Assembly (NCBI GenBank): GCA_944990035.1
Contig: CALYLX010000008.1
Coordinates: forward strand, 62,001-126,000
Direction: 5' to 3'
Length of the DNA stretch: 64,000 nucleotides
From: Clitopilus passeckerianus
Taxonomy: Eukaryota > Basidiomycota > Agaricomycetes > Agaricales > Entolomataceae
The position numbers and the translations under genes are program-made. The notes beneath the pieces were generated by a model. That model worked only from the letters and a program-made list of their open reading frames with translations. It made no database searches and was not told the DNA's origin. Below, piece after piece: positions 22,830 to 34,472 of this stretch (the stretch's first letter is position 1; every line of letters begins with the position of its first letter).

Positions 22830-23740
22830 GCTCCAACGTCCCAGCCCGGAAACGGATGAACTCATGTGGATCCCGACCCGTGGGAATGGAACGGTTCTTT
22901 GCTCTCGACCACCATCTTGTTGCCACATCTCCACAAAAACGTGTTGAGACGACAAAACTACAATGAAATATCCGAAGCCACTATGGCGAACTCACGCAAA
23001 AGAGCTACAAACGCAGGGAGATGGAGGGAAGCGATTGCCTGGTGGTGACGTCAGTAAAGGGAAGAGGATGAGACGAGGTTGGTGTATCTTGTTCAATTTC
23101 TTTTGACCATCTCAAGCTGATGACGCCTATAGTCAACCAACGCTACTGCTGTGATTACTTTCGCCATGGATGCCGCCTCAAGCAGCCGCTGTTCTTTCAT
23201 CGACAATCGACAGCCATACAAGGTCTCTCGACACCTCCCTCAACTACCAGCGTTTCGTCAACGTAGGGCCTATGCCACGGAATGGAATCTAACTGGAACA
23301 CAACCGCCCGTCCCGGGGCTCCCGTTGGTTGGGCTCTGCCCCTCCTCCCTTCCCCGCCTCCTCACTTCCTTCCCTTGGCACGTGTTGTCGCTCAAGCGCT
23401 TATGCTTACCGACTGACCAACGATCCATCCATCTAAACAGCTTCTCAAGCAACGCGCAAGTCTACTTCCTTCAACTGGGAGGGCTCACCGGGAAGCAGCG
23501 TGGTGGATCTAGTTACGTTCTGAAGAGTAAAGTTGACAGTGTTTAAAACGCCTATTGTTCTGCCTGGTATGTCATCCTGACTTTCTCATCAGTATTCCGG
23601 CGACTCACTGTGGGCTGTTTTACCTCTAGATACCACTACCCTCTGTCGGGGTCAGCTCGTAACTATACCTATTCTGCTTCCTTCCCCCAGAGGCTCAGTA
23701 CACCCAACGTGGCAAGAATGCGTTACACTTTCGGGAGAAA
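22830..23740 (+). repeat. dispersed repeat R, copy R4
   Basis: The tag (ACTCATGTGGATCCCGAC, CCGTGGGAATGGAACGG, CGACCACCATCTTG) starts directly after R3, so the two copies are in tandem. The body includes the TCAAGCAGCCGCTGTTCTTTC word and an intron-like segment ending at about 23440. Confidence 0.6.
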
Positions 23741-24137
23741 ATCGAACATCTGGCAAATAGAACGGGGATTTTTCCATGCTCGGCGGTGACAACAACGAAT
23801 GCCAAGGCTATTATGTGGAGCTCTGTGTGATATGGGTTGCTCGCCTTTGCACTAGGAAGTATGTGCCTTCTATCTACGGACAGCCGTTTTTTCATTGTCA
23901 GGAGTGGCCATGTGTGTTGTCAGCCACCCACTTATCTATTTGTTCCCAAATCGTTGTAGAGACTCGCATGAAACGGACCTTAAGGCGGTGTTCGTTGATT
24001 CCTATCAGTGCCTCCTGCCCTATGCCTGCTCAGGCCCCATCTATTTATAGCCCATTTAAAGACGACCCTTGTCCTCAGAAAAGGAAACATTCTATTAAAA
24101 TTAGATATTCCCACTGGCGGAAAACGGAATATAAACA

Positions 24138-24473
24138 ATGCATACGATCAGCATTAGCACAACGTGTCTCCACTCAATCTTTCATTACCCGCAACAAGAT
24201 GGCGACGATGACTATGACGAGAACGGGGACGGGGACGATGACGACGACAAGCACCGGACAGGAACAGGTCAGAGTTGGGAGGCTCTATGGGAACGTACAT
24301 GGTTTTATCAGAGGGGGAGAATCTACGCAACCCATTGGTCGGCTCTATGGAAATGTACATGGATTTACGAGTGGGGGAACTGCTACACGGACCTATACAC
24401 AAGCACCCACACGAACACAAACCTATACGGGGACTTCTACCTACACACAAACCACGACGAAACCAGCTACTAA
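24138..24473 (+). other. repetitive open frame with 60-bp duplication
   Basis: Two overlapping frames are open. One gives an aspartate-rich run (DGDDDYDENGDGDDDDD), the other threonine-rich repeats. A 60-bp unit starting GGCTCTATGG occurs at 24281 and 24341, giving two copies of GRLYGNVHGF in one frame. CTATTTATAG lies about 100 bp upstream of 24138. A gene is possible, but low complexity could produce both frames by chance. Confidence 0.25.
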
Positions 24474-25004
24474 GACTCGAACTCGAAGTACTACCAAGAC
24501 CAAGGAGAAAGTTCGGACTGAATGTGCGTTCCATTTCGCTCCAGTTTCTTCAGGCATAGGGCTGATGCGGATGATTCTTCGGAGCAGCAACTGTGGAATG
24601 TGAAAAAGGTCAACATGAGCCGTCGAGAAAGTACGGAACGTGTGGCAGTATCTGCGCTATTGTAAGTCGCCCAAATCATCCTCCAGTGTCCTGACTTAGA
24701 CTGGTCACCGGTTGGAAAGCTCTTCTTCCCCATCGCGTTGTGTTGTAACTGGTGAGTGCGAGTTATTTACCGTCTCTGACATGGTGTTCACGATGAGACT
24801 GACTCCTGTACCCTCCGAATACACTAGCTTTGTGTGGGAACGAGCGTGTAAGAGATGCGGTCAGAGGCTTTGATATGTGTCCTTCACTTTGGATCAGGAA
24901 ATTCGTGCAAGCGCTCATACCCTTCTGTAATGGCGTTGTCTTCCCGTATTCTGGAAACAGAGACACACCAGGGTTATAAGGACCCCTCTTGTCTAATTAC
25001 TGTA

Positions 25005-25080
25005 ACCTGCGTGAGGTACTTCGTAAATTGTCGGCCCTGAGCACCGCAACAAGAGTGGGTTCGATCCCACTCAATGACAT
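25005..25080 (+). repeat. tRNA-like sequence
   Basis: GTGGGTTCGATCCCACT at about 25055-25071 would form a perfect 5-bp T arm. The 5' half does not fold as a tRNA. Confidence 0.35.
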
Positions 25081-25261
25081 GGCATCAGCCGCATCACCGA
25101 TCCAAGCAATAGTTTTTGCGTGGTTCAGCTTTCATTTAAAGTGGTTCGTAGCGTAAAGTCCTTCTAGTGTGAATTTATTTGACATAATACGCAAGTACGT
25201 TATAATTATGGCTCCAAACTATCTCTTCAATATGATGAGCTGACATCCAAAAACAGCACTT

Positions 25262-25336
25262 CAGGGCGCAGTTCGAATACCATCTGCTAGAAAGGCGGTG
25301 ATTTCGGAGGATACGGGTTCGAATCCCGGTGATATG
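25262..25336 (+). repeat. tRNA-like (SINE-type) sequence
   Basis: GGGCGCAGTTCGAATACC resembles an A box and D arm, and ACGGGTTCGAATCCCGGT is a perfect T arm. It matches the reverse-strand copy at 57655-57735 along its length. Confidence 0.45.
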
Positions 25337-25540
25337 TTCGATCTCGTTAAGGGATGCAATTTTCTGGTTCTTACGCACCGTCAATGCCGTACACGTCGGG
25401 ATGCACTAAGAGAGTACCAGTATTGACCCTCAGAGCCAAGGCGAGATCTCGCATCTAGCTGGGTTTTGGCTTGAAAAGGTATACATGAATATTACCGTTG
25501 CTCAAAACAATTCGTCATTTGAATCCTCTTATATTTTGTT

Positions 25541-25622
25541 GAGGGATCCGAACCCATGCCCATCCGATGTCACTTTTTGCGCTTTGCTCGACGGGTTAGC
25601 CACTCGGTGAGAGGCTTTGTGT
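25541..25622 (-). repeat. tRNA-like head next to repeat R5
   Basis: A reverse-strand GGGTTCGGATCC B box and a GAGTGGCTAACCCG A-box-like segment occur about 110 bp before the R tag. The same arrangement is seen at 32260, 42058 and 48935. Confidence 0.4.
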
Positions 25623-25744
25623 CTCTCCTTCCAACAAAGGCTTATAAGCCAGTCAACGGATGGGGGTCCCCCTGACCTAGAAAGTAACCGGACCCGAAAA
25701 GTCGTATACATATGTTGAACGCGTCGAAGGCATTGAGAGGGTAC

Positions 25745-26420
25745 AAAGCCCGGTCGGCTCGGAATCGGATGAACTCATGTTGATCCCGATCCGTGGGAAC
25801 GGAATGGTTCTTTGATCTTGACCGCCATCTTGCCACCACCCCCACAAAAACCCGTCGACACAACGCGACTCGATGAAAGAATTGAACCAACCGCAAGATA
25901 AGATAAAATACAAGATATAAAGAGGCAGGATTGCTGGGAAAATAGAGCGAAGGAATGTAAAACATCGATAGAGGAAGAAAGAAGAGACAGCGTTCGTGTA
26001 TTTCAGTGCATCTTCCTCATTCCAGCTCATGTGTAGTTAGCCAATGATCCTTGTTGCTCGGGAGTCTTCTGGGTCAGCCTGAGCCGCCTCCATCGCTCCG
26101 CTGTTCTTTCTTTATGGGGCCTGCAAGGCTTCCTCTCGACACCAGCTTCAACATCTGGCGCCTTGCCACCTACAGACTACTATCTGTACTGAACGGAGCT
26201 CAGCTGGAATAGAACCATGCTCGTCTGTATCTTGCTAGCTGGGGTCCATTACTAGTACGACGCCTTCTTTGCTATAAAGGGTACGCCTACATCTCTGTCT
26301 CTTTTATCTCCCCCTGACTCCTTGACCAATCAATTCTTCGCCTTCTTAGGCACCTCCATTATCAATGTGCAAGTCTACTCCCTCAGACGAGGAGGCTGTT
26401 AAGAAGCCATCGTGTTCGGT
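25745..26420 (+). repeat. dispersed repeat R, copy R5
   Basis: The tag (GGCTCGGAATCGGATGAACT, GATCCCGATCCGTGGGAA) lies at about 25760-25870, followed by the body with an intron-like TGACTCCTTGACCAATC...TTAG. Between 26421 and 27077 no gene was recognised. Confidence 0.6.
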
Positions 26421-27077
26421 CTCTGAAGAGAAAACCCGACACGTTTGAATGGTCTAGCTCGTCTTTCCAGGGTTGATACAGCCGAGTAAGAGAGGGAGGG
26501 AGAGGTGGGGTCGGGACTAGCGTGAGCTAGGTGCGATAGTTGCAGCAGTGGAGTATGGGTACGTCCGTTTCTCGTGAAATTCGCGCTGAGCACTCAACAG
26601 ATTTTTAAGCTGTCTCATAATAAGATGGACCTATCCTCTGTGAAATGTACCTACGGCTCTCACCATACAACCCGAGCTGGAATCAGTGTATGAAACGGGG
26701 CGTTCTGGAGCGAGAGACACGCGCCCCGGGGAGCTGGCGAATCTGATGACGCTCAGACGAGATGAAAGGCGGCAAGAGATCTCTAGGTCGCAGAGAGATG
26801 CCAGCCGGAGAATGTATCGGGGATTGGGGAGCAGGGACGCCACAGAAGCCCTAGTCTACCGTAAGGGTCGTTGTTCGTACTACTCACTTCCTCATGTATA
26901 CGAACACTCTTCGGCGGTACTGTACAGAAACTTTGACATCGAGGTCAGGGAGCGGCCTGATTGAGTATAGTTCTCAACTAGTCATGAACGCACATTCTCT
27001 AGATTCATTTATCCTTGTCGTATCACAAGCTTCCTCCCAATTTACACACCAACGCCTACCCAGTCCGCCATTACGGA

Positions 27078-27570
27078 CTAAGCTCCATGTCCGAACTCTA
27101 CATCCCTATATTCTTCGTCAATCTGCACCAGCGCGCCAAGCCCTCCCTCTGCGTAAACCTTAGACTCAACAACAAACGTAGCCAACAACTCCAACGGCTC
27201 CGTCTCACTAGCATTTGCGCTGGTTTTATGGTGACACCCAGGGGCTTCGTACCATGCCTCGCCATTCATCTTTAGCAACGTGGGGTCGTTGTTCATCTTG
27301 TTGTATGCCTTTCCGGAGAGAACCACAGCAGCCACCGACGCTCCACCATGTCGGTGCGGGGGAGATGCGCCGCCGGGGGGGAACGAAACGCTCACTCCGA
27401 TGATCGAGAAGCCTGGTACGTTGCGGAGTGGGTAGGTGTATAGGACTTTAATTGAAGGTGTGGGTTTGCTGTGTGGAGTGAGGTCGGGACTTCAGCTGGG
27501 GCTGAATATCACGAAATGGGGGAAGTACTCACGTTCTGTCGTAGATCAGGTCGTCAACAATCTGAGCCAT
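27078..27570 (-). CDS. cupin-domain protein
   Basis: Two exons (27570-27533 and 27468-27078) with a 64-nt GT-AG intron encode 142 residues starting MAQIVDDLIYDRT. A single cupin barrel is visible: motif 1 FPPGGASPPHRHGGASVAAV holds the HxH metal ligands, and motif 2 GEAWYEAPGCHHKTSAN holds the PG-x-x-H ligand. The glutamate usual in motif 1 is not at its standard place. The length fits a small one-domain cupin such as those seen in fungal secondary metabolism or stress clusters. The substrate is unknown. No neighbouring pathway genes were found. The acceptor was chosen so that the second exon starts KPTPSIKVLYTYPLRNVPGF in frame. Confidence 0.8.
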
Positions 27571-28611
27571 ATTTCCGTCCAAAAGTGCGCTGATAGGTTT
27601 TGTGATAGGGAGGCTTAGTGATTGCTCGACGTCCGCAAGTGGGTGAGTGTGGAAATATGGACGCGCCATCCTCTCTTGCATTTATACTTCTACAAAACCC
27701 CAGTCAAGTTTCTTGACTCGATGACTGCGGAGTTCCACCCCAAACTGAGTACAGCTCGCTCGAATTCTGTCACCGAGACCCCACGTTGTATTCCTCGGCA
27801 TCCGTATATGATTGGCTGGCTTAGATCATGTGGATGGCCATGTACGGTTAAGTATGAAACCCTTGAATCTTGGACGACCGAACTCCCTACTTTCTGATAT
27901 ATGTGAGCATTGCGTTGACTAAACTTCCGAGTTACCTTGATGGTTTATTCCAACCCTGGTTTCGTTCTAACCGTGCCAACCTGAACGACCCATGCTATGA
28001 ATTGCCCCAGTCGAATTTGGATGACCAAGGCCGACACTTCCGAGTAACTCCTTTCCGTAAATTACATCGACTGATAAGTTCGGATTATTACCGAAATGCC
28101 CGTGACAAGATACCTAAACCTCCTCTAGACGAGTTGTTGCGATGAGGTAGCTCAGAATAAGGCGTAAAATTGTCCAAAGGGTAGTAGTGAGCTCGAAAAC
28201 GTTTGAAATTGGACTGGTGCATCGTTTCTGGCAAAACGGGATACACCTCAATCGTCCAAGACCCTCACATCTATCAAGAACTTTAGGAATTCATTGACGT
28301 GAGAGCAATGGTTGAGCATTGGTATGTTACCCTCTCGCACATATCCATGCTGAGCGGTCAGTAAATGTTTGCCCTTTCCATAACGATATAGAAAGATGGA
28401 GCCTATCCCTACAATCTTTGCCATGCAGCCCAAATGCCAGTGTTGTCATTCTATGAGCCATTTGGTATGAGTCGCTTGTCTTTCCTTCGGGGCATGGGTT
28501 ATAAATCAGTTAAGGGGCTGCAGTCTCATTACCTCAGAGGACAATGAAGCTGGACAGTGATATATAGATTAGTTACGATCCAGTGAGGCTGTGGAACAGG
28601 GAATGGACTAG
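27571..28611. other. intergenic; one weak open frame
   Basis: A 91-residue frame at 27870-28145 (plus) has a protein-like composition but no motif, promoter or splice support. Nothing else was recognised. Confidence 0.3.
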
Positions 28612-28930
28612 CGGCTCAGAATCGGATGCATTCATGTTGATCCCGATCCGTGGGAATACTGTGGGTCTGTCCTTCGCTCCTGGCCACCATCATCTTGCCC
28701 AACCACCTCTGTTCAAAGGCGTCGACGCGACGTGGCTGGGATGAACTATTCGAACCTATGGCAAGCTCATACACATACCGAACATCTACGGAGTCAAGAA
28801 CGCGAGAAAATTGGAGAAGGGCTGATTAGGCGATGTCAACGGCGACACCAAGTGGCCGGAGAATGCCAGCATTTGGTGGACCCAGGCTGCACGCTGAAGA
28901 TGGTGAAGGTGTGATGCCGGGTGTAGTCAT
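28612..28930 (+). repeat. dispersed repeat R, copy R6 (short)
   Basis: The tag (GCGGCTCAGAATCGGATG, GATCCCGATCCGTGGGAA, CACCATCATCTTGCCCAACC, GTCGACGCGACG) is followed by only about 190 bp of body and then kinesin-derived sequence. Confidence 0.6.
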
Positions 28931-28969
28931 CATGTGAGCTCGCTTCTACCCCATTTGAATTTCGACACT

Positions 28970-30085
28970 GATGCTCGCTTTCAGAGTTTGCTTGAAATTG
29001 GTGGTTCCGAGAAGGCACCATCCGACAAAGAGAGGACGAGGGAAGGGAGGTATATGAATACCAGGTATGCATGGTCCTTGTTGAGCGAGAGGATCAGCTT
29101 CTAACCACCTACCTCAGCTTACTGACCTTGGGGGGTCGGTCATCATCCTCGCTGATAACAACGCATCCACGAAGAAAGTTATCAAACCATTCCTGCCACA
29201 CTTTCGTTCAAGACTGATATAGTTTCTGCAGCGGTCACGCTCCCTACCGAACTTCCAAACTTTCGCGACCCCTCCAACCCTCTTATGCGGGAAACGCAAG
29301 AATTTCCATTGCATGTACCCTCCATCGTGATTCTTCCGCCCTTGTGGAGACAACGAGCTCCCTTTGGAGTAATGGCTTTGGCTGTAAGTTGATTGCTGCT
29401 ACTTTCTCGTTCTATTTGCTAATATGTTACCCTCAGCTCGACACTTGGAAGAAGGAAGTCAATGATCGGTGCCGACCCTCTCATTGAGCAGTACCGAAAG
29501 GAGATTGAAGAGCTCGGGCCAGACGAGCTGAGAAGGAGGAGGAAGTGCCTGTTCTCAAGAGGCGGCAGCGTCCTCGAGAGGTTTGTCCGTCCACATTTGC
29601 TTTACTCGCGATGAATGTTCCTAACTAAAACCTGCATCAGGGTAGACGAGCCGTCCACGATAAAGGACCCCATCACCCGTATCCAGCAGCTCATATTACA
29701 CATCCTCATGCGTCAAAGACTCAAAATGTGGAGCCTGAGCCGAGAGACGACAACCGGCCAGCTAGCCCAGCCAAGGTGCCCCGATCTCAACATGTCACCT
29801 TTCTAGGTATGCTCGAGAGTATCCGTCTGCTTTACGTATGCTGACGTTGCCTCTACTTTCAGCGGGACCTCTTTTCCGCTCGCCTTGAGCTTGGCAAGCA
29901 ACTCAAGTCGATCGCTAGCGCCTACCCTAGAATCTCGACCACCGCTGTTCACGGACACGAGCGACAACGAGAAAGATCAGTTAATTACCTCTCAGAAACT
30001 GGAGTTGGAAAGCGTCATCCATATTTCAAACGGCGGAAAGAGAGGAAGGTTCGTTGATGAGTACTCGTCATCGTCCTCGTGCTGA
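28970..30085 (+). pseudogene. kinesin motor/neck pseudogene fragment K1
   Basis: Pieces in changing frames follow the kinesin motor in order. LLEIGGSEKAPSDKERTREG stands for the switch II LAGSE region; then come LSLLTLG, an ADNNASTKK segment, APYRTSKLSRPLQPS (canonical YRDSKLTRLLQ) and GNARISIACTLH. After an intron-like gap come PLIEQYRKEIEEL (neck coiled coil) and RIQQLILHIL. Frameshifts and stops lie between the blocks, and the ATP-binding half of the motor is absent. It resembles fungal kinesin-7-like motors. This is a decayed gene fragment and not a working kinesin. A second fragment, K2, lies at 33715-34165. Confidence 0.6.
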
Positions 30086-30387
30086 CTTGTATCTTAGCAG
30101 CGCCAGACGATGGAGGGTGAACGACGCGTTCTTCAGGCTTTATATCAGTGTTTGCCTCGTTGATATCAGGCTCTGTCGTGAGTCTGCCGAGCACTACGAC
30201 GGAGGTGGAGACGATGAGCTCTGGTGTGGCCCACTCCTTCTAAAATCTCTCGACGAGGGATATTCTTGGCAATCTCGTCCTAGGATTGCTAAGTATCTAA
30301 TTACTTGGTCTTTCCAAGCCATCCACAACTATGTATCCAATATGTCGAGTCCACGTCTGTACGGGAACTTTAACACGCAATGAAGTA

Positions 30388-31628
30388 TTAATCAGTTGTC
30401 ACCTGAATTTTCAGTTTGTCCCTTCGCAGCAGCTCAGGCATCTGCGCCTCCATTTGCGCGGTCAAATCCTCGTGCTCCTCCTCGCACCTGACAACGATAA
30501 AAGTATTTGGGAGTCTTGCTGCTCCAAACTTCTCAACGAGCACCTTCTCGAAGGAATCGAAGCCTACCGCCTTGACCTGCGCTTCCTCGGACCATATGTT
30601 CATATCGATATAAATCTCCTTGAGAGCGAGGGAGTCGACAGACGAGATCATGCTGACTACCTCGGACGACAGTGCCAACTCGTTATACAAGTTCAATACC
30701 AGCGTGAAAGTGGGAATGGAACGGTTTGCCAAGGAGGGTGGAGGCGGCCGGGCTAATGCATGTGAAATAATGAAATCAGAATCAAGACTTGTAACGGTAA
30801 GTGGGCGTACGCACGTCTTTCTTCAGTTAGATTGATTGAGAGACGTTCAAGACGAGAACCGCACTGCTTCAGTAGCCTCTCGACACTCCTCCAATCTGCT
30901 TCGTACATTTCGCAGTCCTCGAACCAGAGATCAACATCTTTGAACCTCCCTCCCATACAGACCACTGACTCGAAGATGGCTGGAATGACGTGACTTGTCG
31001 CATCGTGAAAATTGAAGTAGGTTGCCTGTGATAATATCTGGCTGCCATGTTCACCGGCCGTCACAGGAATAGTTCTTCTGTCTGACAGATCCACCCCGTC
31101 GATCTCAAACCGGTCAAGCCTAGACGCTACTGCCGCCGTTGCTTCTATCAATCCAGCAGCAGAGCTGAACATATTTGTCCACTTTAGCGAGGTGATTGTC
31201 TTCTTCAAATTTTGTGTGCGAGGGGACCAGATTTCTGTGGAGGTTTCGGTCCAATATACGCCGTAAACGTGCAACTGCTTCACATTCGGTAGTCCGTCGA
31301 GGTAGGAGAGCAATGTTTCTACACTGTCGTCCCCATCCCAATACTGGGCGGGCAGTACCAGCCTGACGGATTGCAGGAGGCGTCCGATGGTCGAAAATGG
31401 AGAAGCAAGCAACTCATCGAGCTCTCCAAGGTAGGTGTCTGAATCAATGGGGGTGTCTTCATCACAGGACAGGACGAGCGGTACGTATGGAGGATAGACT
31501 TTATGCGTAGCTGCGAGGAATCGTCTTGAGACAAGTCGACATGAACCAAGGGTTATTCTGGCTTCCTTCCTGTTTCCCGGGACGAGAGCCAAAATAGACT
31601 CGAGGGTCTCAGTCGGGATTTCGACCAT
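30388..31628 (-). CDS. F-box-like protein, paralogue G1
   Basis: Two exons, 31628-30815 and 30752-30388, flank a 62-nt phase-1 intron (GTGCGT...TTAG) and give 392 residues. The N-terminus MVEIPTETLESILALV...LGSCRLVSRRFLAA fits the F-box pattern (proline-led helix, then LVS/LVC-RF), so the protein is probably a substrate adaptor of an SCF-type ubiquitin ligase. The rest shows leucine-spaced segments such as WTNMFSSAAGLIEATAAVAS and SRLERLSINLTEE, and a C-terminal region ending RRDKLKIQVTTD. Without the intron the frame stops after LILISLFHMH; paralogues G2 and G3 support the splice. It has a TATA box at 31683-31689. Confidence 0.7.
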
Positions 31629-31682
31629 GCTGGCTCGTAGATGTAGCTTGAAAGGTGGTGGTACGGGAGAAAGCGACGTACC

Positions 31683-31689
31683 TTTTATA
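31683..31689 (-). promoter_or_regulatory. TATA box of G1
   Basis: On the minus strand, AGCTTATAAAAGG stands 55 bp before the ATG. The same phrase precedes G2 and G3 at the same distance. Confidence 0.7.
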
Positions 31690-32259
31690 AGCTACGCAGA
31701 ATGTGACTCGTAGCACTCACACGACTTAGAAGATCGAAAGCATGGACAACATGCGGTCATTGATACCCGACGACATCGGTGTAAGGTCCAGGACCGAATG
31801 ATTTCCATCTACTCGATGATGGGAACAGGTGCCCAGTGGTGGAAGTGCCAAGATACGAACGAGCCAGTGATATTCTGTGTCATTCATCAGTTGAATGTGC
31901 GAACTGCATCAGTACTGCATCAGTTGGTAAGTGGGCCAACAGAATCTGCGGCTCACACAAGTTTCTCCGTGATAATGACCTTTCGCTACCAAGCTCAGGT
32001 TATGATAATTTGCATATGTAAGACAAAGAGAAGGCCGGCGTGGAAGAAGTATCCTTCTGATTGCTGGGTGCCGAACATACCGTCCTCGATTGAGGAACCT
32101 ACGGGAGAGTTGGGTGGAAGATCAGTTGGGAATGTAGTGCAGCGATTCGGGAGCTGAATTGAAAACACAGTTGAGCAAAAATGGGTCCAGGTCGCGTGTA
32201 TTTCTATCACTTTCTCAGCGTCTGAAACAAATAAGAATCCTGGCCAGTGCCAAATTATA

Positions 32260-32338
32260 GAGGGGATCGAACCCACACCCGTCCGTTTCACATTTCTGAG
32301 CCTCATAGAACGGATTAACCACTTGGTGAAAGGCGCTT
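32260..32338 (-). repeat. tRNA-like head next to repeat R7
   Basis: Minus-strand CACCAAGTGGTTAATCCGTT (A-box-like) and GTGTGGGTTCGATCCCC (B box) occur. Nearly the same sequence is found on the plus strand at 48935-49008. Confidence 0.5.
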
Positions 32339-32464
32339 GTATTGCATTCGACAGAAAGGGTTATAACCACCCAAGGGACAGTGTTCCCCTGCAGGAAGAA
32401 GCTCGAGCCAGGGAAGTCTTATACAGTGCTCATTAGTTGACAGACCTGGTAGAATGGGTGAAGG

Positions 32465-33410
32465 CACGACTAGCTCGGAATCGGATGGATTCATGGTGAT
32501 CCCGATCCGTGGGAATCCTATGGGCGAGCTCTTTGATTTTGACCACCATCTTGCCCAACCACCTACGTTCAAACACAGCGACGCGACGCTCCTACTAGTA
32601 CGATGAACTATTTGCAGCTAAGGCAAGAGGTAATGTGCCAGGAAGAGTGACGGCCGGGGAACATGGAGAGGAACGATGTCCCGGTTTTGACGTCAATATG
32701 GAAGAGGATGGGATGAGGTTCGTCCATTCCATCTATTTTATCCATCTCAAGCTGACAACCTATATAGTCGACGAACATCACCACTCCGAGGATTTCTTCC
32801 TCGCATATCTCCCCGAGTGTCCGCTGTTTTTCCTTCAAGAAACCTGCAACAAGTCCCTTCCACGCCGTCTTCAACAGTCAGAGCCTCGTCAACTATTAGA
32901 CTGTCATACGAAACGGAGCCTAGCTGGAGTAGAGCCAATACTCCTTGTGCAACTACCGGAAAGCAGTAAACCCTGCCGTTATGGTTCTACGACTCCTTCC
33001 TACCTTTATTACCTTCACAGGGTATGTATATAGCTCTCTCAGGCCTTCGTTACTTCCCTGACTGAACAAAGGCACGTTTGCCTAGGCATCTCCTGAAGCT
33101 GTGCGCAAGTTGAGATGTTGTTAGGAAGCCAACTTGATGGATTGCCTAGGGCTGAGGAGAAATGTATGGTCCTGCTTGGTATGTCGCCCCAACTCTTTCG
33201 TCATTATTTTGGCCGCTGACTCCCGACTCCTTTCGCCTCTATCTTCCAGTATCATCTCGCCAGATTTGACTCAAAGCTCTACCTACTCCCATCTCTTCGC
33301 TCAACGACATGGTAGGACGAGACGATCCCAGAATGCCTCACGCATTTGGGAGAAGATCGACATCTGGTCAATGGCACAAGGATCCACCAAGGTTGGAAAC
33401 GGCTAGGGAG
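32465..33410 (+). repeat. dispersed repeat R, copy R7
   Basis: The tag lies at about 32473-32590. The body carries words shared with R8, R9 and R10 (CAGAGCCTCGTCAACTA, GGTTCTACGACTCCTTCCT, and an intron-like GTATGTATATAG...CCTAG). It is the inverted counterpart of R10 at 47820-48850. Confidence 0.65.
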
Positions 33411-33714
33411 TGTAGAAGGACGCAACGAATGTGATGGGGCTCTATGTGACAACGATTAGTCGGACTTGGGTGGGATGTATGTGTCTTCCCCGTCGACACT
33501 GGAGTTCATGCCACTTACCTATTCCTTCTCCGCTGTCTAGTCTAGCCTCTACCTCATAGGGTTCACCCCTCTCGCTGTTCACTTCCTCAGCTATCTTCGA
33601 AGCCGCCTCAACGCCGCCGTCTGCATGCTAAGGGCGGTAAATGGGTGCCAACGAGTGCACTTTGCTGGTAAGTGCATTTCTGCGCCATTCTGAATCTCGT
33701 CCCTGACGATTCCT

Positions 33715-34165
33715 CATAGCGTTTGGTTGATCTTGGTGGTTCCGAGAAGGCCCACCAGACAAAGAGAGGGCGAGGGAAGGAAACTATGTAGATACCAGGT
33801 GTGCATGGTCATCGTTGTGCGATAGGATCGGTTTTTAACCACCTACCTTAGTTTATTGACGCCGGAGTCGGTCATCGGCACCCTCGCTGACAACGTATCC
33901 AAGAAGAAAAGGTTCGTCGTAACGCATTCTTGCTGCACTTTCATTCGAGACTGACCCGGTTTCTGCAGCGACTATGTTCCTTACCAACACTCCGAACTTA
34001 CACGACTCCTGAACCCCTCCCTTGCCGGAAACGCAAGAATCCCCATCCTAGGCACCCTCCATCTCGACCCCTCTGCTCTTGTGGAGATGACGAGTACCCT
34101 CTGATTTGCAAAAATGATACTGGGTGTCCACGTGAGTTCGCCGTCGTTCATTCTCGTTCCGTCTG
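33715..34165 (+). pseudogene. kinesin motor pseudogene fragment K2
   Basis: It runs parallel to K1 at DNA level. VDLGGSEKA (switch II region) is followed by a frame change, then a GNARIPILGTLHLDPSALVE segment that matches the GNARISIACTLHRDSSALVE of K1. The neck region is absent here. A short matching piece (GCTAATATGTTACCCTCAG) occurs again at about 35516. Confidence 0.6.
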
Positions 34166-34199
34166 CTAGAGGAGTCCGTGTAGCTGTTTTGTAATACGC

Positions 34200-34370
34200 C
34201 CACCAATTACAGGAAAATGGGGTTATAGTATCGCCTAGATGTCCTATTGTAGATACCGCATTACACTAGAAATACTCCCCTAGTACCCAGCCGACCCGAA
34301 TTACAATGCGGAGGGCCAAGATTTCGGCATTATAATGCTACTTGGGGGGTTAAATGCTATACTAATGTCA
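34200..34370. repeat. ATTATAAT-type motif cluster 2
   Basis: GGCATTATAATGCTAC and related TTATAGTATC, GCATTACACTAG and AATTACAATGCG words occur in about 170 bp. Confidence 0.4.
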
Positions 34371-34399
34371 TGAGACCTCAAAGAGAACTGGAATCCACA

Positions 34400-34472
34400 C
34401 CCGGTTGGCCTAGTGGTTTTGACGCGACCAGTGATTTTTGGACTCGAGAGTTCGACTCCCCGTCATGGCACC
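34400..34472 (+). repeat. tRNA-like sequence
   Basis: GGTTGGCCTAGTGGTTTTGA (good A box) and GAGAGTTCGACTCCCC (good B box) are spaced as in a tRNA. The acceptor stem does not pair. 34473-35269 holds no gene. Confidence 0.45.

Noticed and set aside
23776..24603. 275-residue plus-strand frame as a full gene
   Set aside because: Most of it runs through unlike sequence and simple threonine repeats; no splice or motif support outside the 60-bp duplication.
27870..28145. 91-residue plus-strand frame
   Set aside because: The composition looks protein-like, but there is no promoter, motif or paralogue.
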